Shown: in pieces, positions 45,164 to 55,690 of the stretch
How the letters are laid out: each line of letters opens with the position of its first letter
Position numbering within the stretch: position 1 is the stretch's first letter
DNA from: Dryocosmus kuriphilus
Taxonomy: Eukaryota; Arthropoda; Insecta; Hymenoptera; Cynipidae
Reading direction: 5' to 3'
DNA length: 64,000 nt
Assembly (NCBI GenBank): GCA_038277395.1
Contig: CM076190.1
Location: forward strand, 231,046,082-231,110,081
Made by a program: the position numbers and the translations under genes
The notes under the pieces: generated by a model
What the model saw: only the letters and a program-made list of their open reading frames with translations
The model's database searches: none
Told to the model about the DNA's origin: nothing

Positions 45164-46173
45164 AATAATCTTTCCAGGGCCCACGTTGACCGAGGCGCTC
45201 CAGGGAGGGGGGGGGGGAGCACCGTATCCTGCGTCACCGCCAGGGTGCCCGACGTCCGGACACCCACCCGAAGAACACCCGCTCGCAGGGGGGGGGACCG
45301 GCACCGACACACGAACACTTTTAAATCCGGTCTCGATACACGCACACCCCGACACGCACACTCCGACCCGCATATACTCATTGTAAACCCCCGCACGAAC
45401 ACACACACTCACATGCACACTTGAACAAATGTACACGCGCACGCTAAATCAACTTCCGCACACTTGCACACACACAAACACGCGCACACTTGAACAAACG
45501 TACACGCGAACACTCAAACAACATCCGCACACTCACACGCACACGCCCACACACTGTCACCATCAGATATCGCTACCACTGTAATACAACATGTGATATT
45601 CAATAAATCGAGTTTGCACCTCTTGTACTCAGAGAAAATGCCTATCTTTCCTTAAAACCTGACCCTGGCTTAGACTGAAGCGTCCGTTAGGTTAGTTTAG
45701 GCAAGAGTAGAAAAAGTGCGACCGTTAGAAGGTTGATGCAATTGAAGTGAATTGTTGAAATTGTGAAGGTTTATTTATATAAAGGGAGCCTAAATGTAGT
45801 GGGACAAGTATTTAATTAATTTCAAAGGTGAGAATGGCATTTTGAAAGTTTTTTATAAAAATTTGGAATGTAATGAGCGTGAGTAATACCTTGAGTAGTA
45901 GTGATGAAGTAAAATTATTCATTAATCTTGGAGGAAAAATAGTAAATAATTGTTGAAAGTAATTGATAAAAATTTTTTTGATTGGAGAGGTACAAAAGCG
46001 TACCACTCAGTGGTGAAGGATGCTGAGTACTGACGGGGTGGAAATTTTCTTGGAAGAGGGGGAAATTAAATCGAAGGAAAGGCGCTAATTTTGAAAAATT
46101 GAATATATAGTGTTGCGATAATGAGGATAAAAAGCAATTAGTAATGTTATTTAAAAGAGTTGTAAGCAGGTTT

Positions 46174-46539
46174 TTAAAATTGGAGATCTGTAACTTTATT
46201 TAAAACATTATCACCTTTCTTCTTAATGTACTGCATTTCAACAAAGGTTCTTTTATAATAATTTGATTCTTTGTGTAGAATTTTTATGTCGTCCCATTTG
46301 ATAGAAGATGGAACGCTATCATGGTTTGAATGAACATGCTTGGCAATTTCTTTATGATTTTGTTTTTGATTTTTGATGCAATGTTGAACATTTCTAGTGT
46401 GTTCGTTTCTTCTAGCTTCTAAGGATCTTTTAGTTTGGCCTATATAGGACATGCCACAAACAGAATCTAATTCATAAACACCATTGCATTGATCGAGTTT
46501 GTTTATAGAGTCTTTTCCAAGTTTCCAAGCTATTCTCAC
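46174..46539 (-). pseudogene. GIY-YIG endonuclease of the Penelope-like element (C-terminal fragment)
   Basis: 121 residues with GVYELDSVCGMSYIGQTKRS near residues 20-39, the GVY...YIG version of the GIY-YIG motif, then the arginine-rich RSLEARRNEH and HSNHDSV, and a glutamate in ERRTFVEMQYI-like context. This nuclease is the hallmark C-terminal domain of Penelope-like retrotransposons and nicks the target. The reverse transcriptase that precedes it in complete elements is absent. Confidence 0.85.
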
Positions 46540-46864
46540 CTTTTAAATTAATTAAATACTAGTCCCACTACATTTAGACTCCCTTTATATAAATACACCT
46601 TCACAATTTCAAAAATTTACTTCAAATGCATCCACCTTTCTAACCTCCTTTCCTTTGTTTTCTAGTGAGGATGCTGAGTACCAAAAAAACTCTGTTTTTC
46701 TTATGTTTTCCAAATTTTTTCGAAAATAAAGAACCATCCTTCAAATACATAAAGTCAACCTTCAACTATTCATAACCTTTGGGTAAGTTCCTCTAAAAAA
46801 TGTTCTTCTCCGCTTAAAAATATCCTTACTAATCAAATATGTAATTCCTCAGTTTTGTACTAAT

Positions 46865-46895
46865 CTGATGAGGTTGCTTGGTCGAGCAACGAAAC
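46865..46895 (+). ncRNA. Hammerhead ribozyme-like core (Penelope right end)
   Basis: CTGATGA at 46865-46871, stem II GGTTGCT-TGGTCG-AGCAAC (one mismatch allowed) and GAAAC at 46891-46895. It ends exactly at the target duplication. No stem III/cleavage site follows, as the next bases are target DNA. Confidence 0.65.
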
Positions 46896-48699
46896 GAGTT
46901 CATTTGTGTTTTTAATGCAGTTTCTAAGCCAATTCTTGAATGTGTTGAAAACAAACCTATTTTAAAAAATCCGGCGCCTCCGTTTACAAGATGAAGCTAT
47001 AGTTTCTTGGGAAAATTTGCTTAAAATGACCCATAGAACACCGTTAGGGGGTAGCCGATATCGTCAAAAAATTTTACCCACCCTAATATATATATATATA
47101 TATTTTTTGGACTTGAGACAAAAATAATGTTGATTTGTTTCGACCAAAAAATTTTTTTTATCTAATGGGGTAGCTACCCTTGAACCCTGTTCCTTTTGTG
47201 TTTATGATAACATATACTTTCCATATACAAAAAGGATTTGGAAAAATAGTTTTATAACGAAGGAAGTAAAACAGAGTCCATCCAATATTAATAAAAAATT
47301 ACGCGGGGGTAAACCGCCTCAATTATGTATAAATTGCAGACTAAGTCTAAAATCTAGAAGAAAAATCCAGAGAAAATATGTGTTGCACACAAAAAAAACA
47401 GGATAAAGGCATTTATATAATTAAAAAAAAAGAGCTTTGAAAAAGGTAACTACCCCCGAATTGTTTCACATTAATGACATTTATGACTAAATCTTGCACG
47501 CATTATCTTCAAAGTTTGTCTAATTTTAAGATTTGCGATCTGCTGTAAACATATCACCTTGTTTCTAGATAAAATTTATCACAGAATGTGATTCTGCTGG
47601 CTCTATTGCGAAGTGTCGCAGCATCCAGTGTATCAAGAATCTTAAAATTTCTTAAATCGTATAAGTAAATCAGTTAGCACTAATCTTTTATGCCTTTTGT
47701 TGTCTCCTGATACGGAAAAATCTTTTATAAATATATAACTTATTTTAAAGTGTCAGAATGTATACGTCCTGATTTAACTTAGATACACATTTCAGTTATA
47801 CTATAATATTCACTATTGCCTTTAAACAAAACTTTTCAACCTTTCTGTAGATTTGGAAATAAAAGTGAATCATTTGAATGTTACAAATTTAATGCTTGCT
47901 ACATTCCAAACATTAAATATAAAAGAAACTTCAAGAAACGTTAAGGAAATTGAATTAAAGGAACATTTTGAAACAACTTTTTTGGATGCCATGGAAGAAT
48001 TTGACGGGGTAGAGGTGATGATTGAAGAGTCCTTATATTTCCAAGAATCTTTTAAAAATTCAGATGTTCGAATCATGATTGATGATGTTCAACACTATAT
48101 CCTCGATCCATTCTTTTCACCTACAGATAGATGCACAGAAGGTGAGGAAGAAACATCATATGAATATAAATTAAGAGCAGTCAAATACCGTGGAAGTGGA
48201 AACAAGAAGCAGTTAAGTCCTGAGATTGTACAGCAAAAATTCAGAAAAGTGCGCTTTCAGTGAAACAATTGAGACCTTGTGCCCATACTCTACCTAAAGA
48301 CAGTTGTTGTTGTTTGTTGTTTTAAGGTGGGGGGGGGGGGGTTCCTAAGGACACCCTCTGGTGCTCAGGCTATAAGTTCATTTTGCCACACCCGTGTTTA
48401 TCTCAAGGCAGTGCACCGATATCTGGCAACCTTTTAACAGAGATTTTGATCTCTGGCCTTTTCTTTGTTTCAAGCTTTCTGGTTATATCATCTCTCGGGC
48501 GCCAGCAATACTCTATGGCACCGTATCGGACGCGGGCCTCTTTGTATATTAAATTAGCCTCCTAATACATACTATTTGACAGACTCCATAACCAGATTAT
48601 AAGCTGCTAGGAAAACTGGTGTGGTAGGGTTTGTAGGAGCATTCCTTTTGAGATCTTCCAGCTGGATGTTGTCCATGTTGGGTGCATTGACCTGGTGTT

Positions 48700-48935
48700 T
48701 CATGTAAGAGTATGTGTGTGTTTCTCTTCTCGAAATCAAGCAGCGACCATCGAGCGATAGTCCCCTCGAAAGGAGCCTGTCCGCACGGAAATCGCTAACT
48801 CTTTTCCGAGTCTCTCAAAATCGGCTGTTGACCCTCAAGCAATCTTCCTCTCGGCATAGAGATCGAAGCCAGTCATACTGGTCGGAATCATGACGCGCTA
48901 TCACATGAGCCACCGGGACTCTTTACGTAAAGACG
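48700..48935 (-). mobile_element. tRNA-like SINE candidate
   Basis: On the minus strand TGGCTCATGTG (48902-48912) resembles a polymerase III A box and GGCTTCGATCTC (48859-48870) a B box, about 43 bases apart. The head reads GAGTCCCGGTGGCTCATG, similar to other insect tRNA-derived SINE heads. No clear tail or target duplication was found. It lies inside the interrupted pogo relic. Confidence 0.4.
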
Positions 48936-48940
48936 ATACT

Positions 48941-49881
48941 TACGAGGGCCTACCCAAAAGAAACCGAACTGATGTTGTGGGGAGCGGAGTTGTTGTAGTG
49001 CCGGGTTTTTGCCGGTAGGTGCGTGTAGAGGCACTTTTCACCAGTTAGTATGCCAACTGCTATCACTGTGTAAGGTTGCATTTGGTGTGTGTAATTTTTT
49101 TTGTGACTGTTGCTTTGCGCGCTCGTCGTTTTTTGTGATGGTTGATTTTCGTGATCAGCGTGCCAACGTGAGGTTTTGCTTCCTGCTCGGGAAAACGGGC
49201 ACAGAAACTCTTCAAATGTTAAAAACGGCCTACAAGGATGATGCTATGGGAAAAACTCAAGTGTTCGAGTGGTTCGAGTGGTTTTCTCGTTTTAAAAGTG
49301 GGGAAATGTCAATTGACGATCAACCTCGCTCTGGACGTCCTTCGACGGCCCGAACCGACGAAAATGTTGAAAAAATTCGTGAAATCATCCTGGAAGATCG
49401 ACGAAGGACCATCGAAGAAGTTGTGGAGAAATCTGGCGTGAGTTGGAGTTCAGTACAGAGAATTCTAAGTGAAGATTTGGGGATGAGAAGGGTGGCTGCA
49501 AAATGTGTGCCTCGACTGCTCACACACAGCTCTTTCTGTGCGCCGATTTTTGACCAAAAATAGCATGGCCACTGTTCCTCACCCACTCTATTCACCCGAT
49601 TTAGCCCCCTGTGACTTTTTTTTATTCCCCCGAATGAAAAGGGACATGAAAGGAAAGCGTTTTGCGGACGTAGCTGAAGTGAAGGGAAAAACGACGGAGG
49701 CGCTGTCAAGCATCACAAAAGAGGAATTTAAAAAATGTTTCGAACAATGGAATAAAAGATTAGATAAGTGTATTGTCTCCAATGGAGAGTACTTTGAAGG
49801 AGATTAAATGTTTTTTGTAGAAAAATCAAAATAATAACTTTGTACAAAAGTAGTTCGGTTTCTTTTGGGTAGACCCTCGTA
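48941..49881 (+). mobile_element. Mariner element, internally deleted
   Basis: Inverted repeats of about 30 bp: CGAGGGCCTACCCAAAAGAA at the left and its near-perfect inverse at the right (CTTTTGGGTAGACCCTCG), each flanked by TA (48941-48942 and 49880-49881). It is 937 bp between TAs, whereas complete mariners are about 1.3 kb. It sits in the pogo relic, whose coding sequence resumes right after the second TA. Confidence 0.9.
49138..49807 (+). pseudogene. Mariner transposase with central deletion
   Basis: The start is MVDFRDQRANVRFCFLLGK at 49138. The N-terminal HTH region (KTQVFEWFEWFSRFKSG, DDQPRSGRPSTARTDENV, LSEDLGMRRVAAKCVPRLLT) is intact. It then joins, near 49525, to the C-terminal end in another frame: VRRFLTKNSM, then YSPDLAPCDFFLFPRMK with the last catalytic aspartate, and KKCFEQWNKRLDKCI. 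The middle with the first two catalytic aspartates is missing. Confidence 0.88.
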
Positions 49882-51329
49882 TAGAGAAAAAGTTGCTAGG
49901 ATGCGCGACATTACATTAGAAAATGTTAAAAAAGCAGTTGATGACAGACTGGTTGTTCACGATAAAAATGTATGCAGATGGGCATTACAAGCACAAGAGG
50001 CTAGCCATAAAGATTTTCGCTTCCGCGCTTTTCGAATATGGCTTGCTAAATTTAAAAGCAAACACAAAATAGTTTCCAGAAAAATAAACAAGTTTGTTAC
50101 CAGAAAGACTTTGGAAAATATCGACGCGTTAAAAATGAAGGCAGATAAATTTGTAGTCAGTGTGAAGCAAGAGATAGCAAAAGTTGAATTACAGAATGTT
50201 TATAATTCGGACGAAAGTTGTTTTCAATAAGTTGGAAATTTATTCTGGCAGAGCTTCGGCTGTTAAAGCGGACAAAAAGGTGGAATGCGTTGTCCAGTCT
50301 ATTTTGTCCACGACCCATAGTTACACTATCCAATCGCTAACATCTGCTGACGGGAAACTTTTTTCACCTCTATTCCTATTTCTAAAAGAACCGAGCAGAA
50401 AATTTGGACCAATTGCGGAGAGAAGATTATTTAGGCCGAGTAATATGTCTATAGATATTTAAAAACCGGGAAAACTTACCTCAGGTAACGTTACATTATC
50501 TGCTTCTATTAAAAATTGTATGAAAGCATCGATAATTGGCCTTATTATTTGCAGATCACTTCAAGAGTTGGTTGGAGGAAATTTGTTTTCCAAACGTAGG
50601 ACCAAATAGAGTTTTACTCCTTGTTTCATGGGCTAGTTATTGTCTAACTGTAGTAGAAGGAGCAACACCCTCCGATAAAATTGTAAATCTTAAAATTGTT
50701 CCAACAGCAGCAGCAGAGAAGATTCAACCTTTAGATGTATGTGGGTTTAGAGTTCGGAAAAATTATGCTTACTATTTCTTAGTTATAAAAATATTTCCCA
50801 ATTTTTTTTTGTGAACGGAAAGTAGATTTTATCATAGATATAAGATAAAAAGTGTTTAGGAGTAGCTACCCTCATTAATTTTTTTTTTTTTTGGCTAAAC
50901 ACGTAACTTTATCTTTGCCTCAAGTGCAAAGTATATGTACATTTTTTCAATTGTTTCCTATGACTTTAGCAATTTTCAGTACAGCTTTAAAAATATTTAG
51001 GGGTGGTTTACCCCCAAGTAATTATTAAATCACTTTGGATGCACTTTATTTTACTTTCTTCGTTATAAAAGTATTCTCCCAACTTTTTTTTCTGTTTGTA
51101 AAGTATATATTATCATAGACACAAAATTAAATGTGCTTAGCTGTAGCTGGGCGCATTAATTTTTTTACATTGTTTTCGCGAGAAACGTCAATTCTATTTT
51201 CGTCTCAAGTGCAAAATATATATCTTAAACATTTTTTTCTATGAATTTAGCAGTTTTCAACACAATTTAAATAATATTAAGTGTGGTTTACCCTCATAAA
51301 TTTTTATTCTTTTTTTTGAAAAAGTTACC

Positions 51330-52714
51330 TTATTCATCTTTCATTACGAAGAACTTTTGCCGGTAGGTTTGTTCAAAGTCAATTTGGTTTTTATACACAA
51401 AATCTAGTGTACTGATGTACACACGGAGGATTCTATTTGACCTTGTCAACCATCGTGCATGTGCAGGCCCTGGATCGCGAAACGACATATCCTTTGAACA
51501 ACCACCATCTCGTATGGAAAGTGAAATATTGAGAAGGTACTGCCGATTTTGAATAAGGGTTTTTCGATCAATCTCTGTTACTTCACAGACAATTATCTTT
51601 AAAACTACCACGAGAAGCTTCTCGCAGGTACTGATCCTTCCACCAATTTGACAAGCAAGTTTCTTTAGCCTAGTCGCCTCGCCATCTAAATATTGAAATA
51701 AATGTCTGAGTGGTAGTTCGTTGAAATGGAGTAAACATACGCCCAATTGCAAAAGATGCTTCAAGCTGATTTCTGTCTGACGATCCACACCATTATTCCA
51801 CCCTCTGTTGACATCAGTTTCTTTGCCTTCATCAACGTCCGATTCATTCAGTGTAAATCCACTTTCACGAATGTGGGAGAGAATGCCGGTAGAAATAATA
51901 ATAATAATAATAATAATAAAAATCTTTATTGAGTTCGTAATCAGAGAAGGAAATGTACTGTTCCAAGGAAAAGTTTTTCTCTAACTTTTTCAATGGTTAG
52001 CGTGACATCTTTTCGACTATCGAAGTAGAGACCACGAAGTGAACGTTGATGTTATTGAGTGTCCGTTCATAATATAGTCCGCAGGCAACTCTTTTCTCCT
52101 TATTTTGTTCATATCAGGCACATGAGACAAATCAGTGTTTAAAATAATACCAACATCTTGCAGCACACTCGACGCTATTTCAGCAGTAGCACGACTTGAT
52201 ATTCTGACTCTTTCGCTATTCATACCTGCGGCTCTCAACACAACTTCATCTGGCAAGATTCGTTATGGATTGGTTCGCAACTAGCATCTTTCCCTTCTCT
52301 TTTGTTTTTATTATTTTCTATAACGTCGTCATCATGTATGTTGTCTTGTACAGATTTGGGACTTGAAGGTTTGGGCAAGACAACAGAAAATTCTTTCTCA
52401 GCTACCCCGCGATGTTATCTTTCTATTTTGTTACCCAATCTCCTTGACTCTTTCGCAGACCTCCTGTTTTTCCGATACTAAAATTATGCTGCCGAAGAAA
52501 GTTTCATCTATTTATCCATGCAACATCCCACAATATCTTTGTAGGTCGCAAGCTTAATTTTGGCCAAATGTTTATCCTTACCTCCAAGAATGGGAAACTC
52601 AAAGTTCCGTCCGAGAACCTTCTTCCCTTCCATTACCAAGAGCACAAGACACTCAGATTGCAGCACAATGAGGAAGTAGACGTAATTTACAGATCGAAAA
52701 TGTTTGAAGACCAT
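51330..52714 (-). pseudogene. Second relic of the unclassified DDE transposase family
   Basis: Read leftwards: VLQSECLVLLVMEGKKVLG (52714-52508), then AEIASSVLQDVGIILNTD (52017-52256), YFDSRKDVTL near 52020, CLLHFNELPLRHLFQYLDGE (51788-51330 frame) and ARWLTRSNRILRVYIS. YFDSRKDVTL and the ARWLTRSNRILRVY segment match YFDGRKDATL and AHCLTTANRLLRLC of the element at 11-15 kb. An (ATA)n run (51893-51920) interrupts it. No inverted repeats were identified around it. Confidence 0.7.
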
Positions 52715-53575
52715 AAATGGAAGAGTGGATCAGAAACAATTTGAACTTGCACTGTGCCACCTCTGACGCTTCACAACGACTGAAGTCAGATTGGGCGCGT
52801 CGGTTGCGCCAGGACAATAGGCGATGCACGTTTAGACACGCACGGACGTGAATGCCGTGAAACCGTGATGCAACGGGTTATGGAAAAAGTCTTTTACAAG
52901 CATGAAAATGAAAAATGCAGTGCACTGTGAAGGCAAACGTACGAAGGATCATTTAGCAAATATATAGTTTCGTGATTTTAGGTTTTTTTTCTAGTATAAT
53001 AGTATTTTATGAGCTAATTGCGCGAGAAGTTAGCATCAATATATTGAGATTTTTTAAAATAATCTCAACAGATGTGTGTTCATATGCATGATTTGGTCCT
53101 GCCATAACAGCTGCTACACGACAGTTACTACTCATGAAAGTTCAGACCGGTAATTGATCCCGAAAATTGGATTATTCTAATGCGCAATTTGCGGATCAAA
53201 AACGAAAAATACGTATTAAGGCGTAGCATATCGTTTTGATCCAATTTCGGTATTAAGCTGATAAACTGGTATTTACTGTGCATAAAGTCTGCGACATTTG
53301 CTTCGGATTTCGTGGTCATGCTGCGAACTTTACACTTGATATCGTCACCCGGTTGACGACACTCGCGCCAAAAATAATTTATACGATACGTTATTGAGTA
53401 AAGGTAGTAATAGTATAGAGTGTTAAGGTAATTGACGAACGAGTGATGGCTGGCTCTTGGCGAACAGAATAAGACCAGCGGAATTTTAGTACATCACAAT
53501 ATACTCGGCCATCGCACTCGAGAGGATGGAAAGAGGCAGTGCATGCTATAGGCAGGCAGAGGCTGGCACATTGCA
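52715..53575. other. No gene seen
   Basis: Mixed composition. Short ORFs on the minus strand (53128-53319 and 53391-53576) show no domain. Confidence 0.35.
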
Positions 53576-53589
53576 AATGTAATATGCTG

Positions 53590-54060
53590 TTTCATTTTAG
53601 AGCGCCTGAGAGTGTCTGCCCGCGGAGAAGAGGTGCCAGAAATTCACGCTAGGTGTCATGTATACTGGGCTCTCGCAAGCAAGAAGAAGAGGCTGGTCTA
53701 TAAAGGTGGTTGTGCACGGGAATCCCCATGAACTACGCTTCTCTAACCTGAGTACGGGAAAGCCTTTTAAGTGAGGAGGAGGCGTTCCTATCAAGTATAG
53801 GAACAAGCTTTACTGCGGGCTTGCATACGGCTTCCTTTGTATCTCCGCATTGATACTTATTGCTGGATCTGCACGGTTCTTAGCAGCTTGGTTGTTTCTA
53901 AGGCCTTTTTCCACCTTGGGTACTTAGTTTCTCCATCTCGGGTTCTCGATTGCGAGGGTGGGGACTTCGGGAGAAAATCTTCCTTTCTCCTTTTGTTCGT
54001 TCTTTGCGCTCGATCTGATTTATGATATTCAATATTGTACAAGCGAATAGGGGCAATTTT
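53590..54060. other. Possible solo LTR or leader sequence
   Basis: GC-richer, with a TATAAAG at 53700-53706 and CT-rich sequence downstream, like LTR promoters. I could not find TG...CA ends with a target duplication, so the class is open. Confidence 0.25.
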
Positions 54061-55071
54061 TGTATTTGTTAGGTACAAGAAGAGATTCTATTTACAATTT
54101 AGGATAGAACATTGAAAATCGTGAGCGAACATGCATGGATCGCAAACATAAACATTAGTTCAATCTTAAACAATCTAATGTCAAAATATAATTTTGTTCG
54201 CATTAAAGCCTAAAAAATTTAAAGAGACTTGTGATTGGAACTGATCAGCGAGATTAAACAAAACCGCAAATATGTTAAGTATATTGCAAAGAAGAATGTT
54301 CATTTTTTCCCAGATACATTTCGTGTACGTCGATTGAGAAATTCGGAATATGGTCACTTCTATGTATAATAATCACTACTCAATTACGCCACTATCTTTT
54401 GATTCGTAAGACTTTAGAAATGACTGAAATTTATAAAATGCGTAGACACTAGAGGCTATATTTTGTTGACAGTCCAGGCCTGTATAACATATAGGCAGTG
54501 TAGGCGGCACAATTTTGAGGACGGCAAAATAAGTGGCGATTTATGTAAAACTTTGAAACGATAATAAATGCTAACTAAATTCTTCCTGAAGCGTACCTTG
54601 AACTATGTCCATGATATTAAAGATTTCAGAGAAATTCAAAAGGGATTAAATGATTTCAAGTGATTTCATTGAAATTACAGGCGATTTTCAAATTATAAAC
54701 GCCGTTTAAAATTCCCACACGTTCGACTGTATAGACGGAAAAAATGTTTTTGTTGATGATATCATTTAATACAAATAGTTTCATCTTCATTTTTTGTTAG
54801 CTTTCCTATTTTTAACGCAGAACATATTAAAAGTTGAATAAAAGCATTAAGGGCCAGTATTCGAACATTCTTTTCTCCATAGATTTAATTATTTATATAA
54901 ATATTGTGACCCTTGACTTTAGGGATTGTATTATATGGTTTTTATATGACATGATTTATTTCATCTTAACTAATTAGGAATTCTTACGAGAGAAGAAATA
55001 AGATTCCTTTCTTTTAAGCAAATACAATCTTCCTTTATACTAAATGATTAAATTTAACCTTATCTCATATA
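54061..55071. other. No gene seen
   Basis: AT-rich intergenic sequence preceding the DD41D mariner-like element. Confidence 0.4.
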
Positions 55072-55690
55072 TACAGGGTGTCCAAAAAGTCCCGGGGCGG
55101 TTGGATATTTCCTCAGGTGAAATATTTTTCAAAAAAGTGAAGGTCATTCCTGAAGTAAATTTCAACGAGGAATTCAATGGTGACCTTCATTTTGACCTTG
55201 AAGTTGACCTTCATGGCTTTTTGAAGGTCAACTTTGTTTTTTTTAAATGGAAACTTCCTTTTTTTACAACTGCAATCGATAGAGCGGAAAATTCTACGTC
55301 CAGGAACGTACCCAAGTCTTAGGTCAATTGTAACGTTCAAGGTCAGTTAGAGGTTATTTGAAATTAACAAAGTTTTCCAAGATGTCAGTGGAATTCCTGA
55401 AGTAAATTTCAACGAGAAATTCATTGGTGAGCTCTGCATTGATCTTGGTTACAGCGTTTTGAATATTGTAAAATCATAAGGAAATTTGTCATTAAAAGTT
55501 CCAGGTGTTCTGGTGAGAGTTCTGTTCCTCTCCAAAGAGTTATACAGTCCTATATCGTTGCTCGATACCTAAGTCAATACCTAAGGCCATACCATAAGTC
55601 CTATCCCGTTTTTCCATACGAATATTACGAACCGAAACTAAATTTACGTATTACGAGTACATACTTACTATCTTTCGCTAAAATATTATT

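Larger units (their letters stand above)
44149..45723. mobile_element. GC-rich 1.57-kb insertion of unknown class
   Basis: It interrupts the Penelope left arm between GTTAGAAAGG (44139-44148) and GTTAGAAGG (45724-45732), a near-perfect 9-10 bp duplication; the intact right arm shows the uninterrupted sequence. It contains a 131-bp tandem repeat (about 44460-44860), a region open in several frames (44795-45168), a CA-rich tract (45330-45560) and an AATAAA at 45601-45606. Its right end has no A-tail, and no terminal inverted repeats are seen. I do not recognise a domain. Confidence 0.65.
43770..46895 (-). mobile_element. Penelope-like element with hammerhead-bearing arms
   Basis: The 12-bp sequence GAGTTCATTTGT is at 43758-43769 and 46896-46907, so the insertion is 43770-46895. 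It has a 117-bp tail, a left arm (43887-44148 continuing 45733-45835) and an inverted right arm (about 46535-46895) that ends exactly at the hammerhead GAAAC. A GIY-YIG endonuclease ORF is on the minus strand. The reverse transcriptase is missing. The left arm is split by a later insertion at 44149-45723. Confidence 0.82.
43293..47088. mobile_element. MITE of about 0.66 kb split by a Penelope-like insertion
   Basis: Ends TTAGGGCGGGTCAAA and TTTTACCCACCCTAA face inward. The arms are 43294-43527 on the left and 43729-43769 plus 46908-47086 on the right, nearly identical when inverted. The middle (43528-43728) contains a copy of the Tc1-like repeat of 28.2 kb (43653-43730). TA dinucleotides at both ends are compatible with a TA target. 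The TTAGGG-like ends resemble those of the transposon at 11119-14825. Confidence 0.75.
47840..50814 (+). pseudogene. Pogo-lineage transposase relic, interrupted
   Basis: Fragment one (about 47851-48290) follows a possible splice acceptor (CCTTTCTGTAG) and ends with SGNKKQLSPEIVQQKFRKV. Fragment two (49882-50230) has RWALQAQEASHKDF and KHKIVSRKINKFVT, a CENP-B/pogo-type DNA-binding region, then VYNSDESCFQ with the first catalytic aspartate. Fragment three has KKVECVVQSILSTTHSYT and SADGKLFSPLFL. Fragment four (50536-50814) has LLLVSWASY, where family members carry an aspartate, and IQPLDVCGF. The gap 48310-49881 is filled by younger insertions. A catalytic aspartate is lost and frames are broken. 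Confidence 0.72.
42960..51320 (+). mobile_element. Pogo-like DNA element with long repeated inverted arms, heavily invaded
   Basis: The left arm (about 43000-43290 continuing at 47095-47470) is the inverted counterpart of the right arm (about 50815-51320). Each arm contains at least two repeats of about 190-290 bp marked by GGGGTGGTTTACCCCC-like and GTAGCTACCC-like motifs and CTTCGTTATAAAA. For example, 47220-47335 read in reverse matches 50990-51130. A pogo-lineage transposase relic lies between the arms. The outer ends are not sharply defined; the right arm stops where another transposase relic begins. Confidence 0.6.

Noticed and set aside
45690..45710. TTAGG-like telomeric repeat
   Set aside because: Only about two units (GTTAGGTTAG) are present, expected by chance.
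48700..48935. Functional tRNA gene
   Set aside because: A and B boxes are imperfect and no cloverleaf could be drawn, so it is kept only as a SINE candidate.
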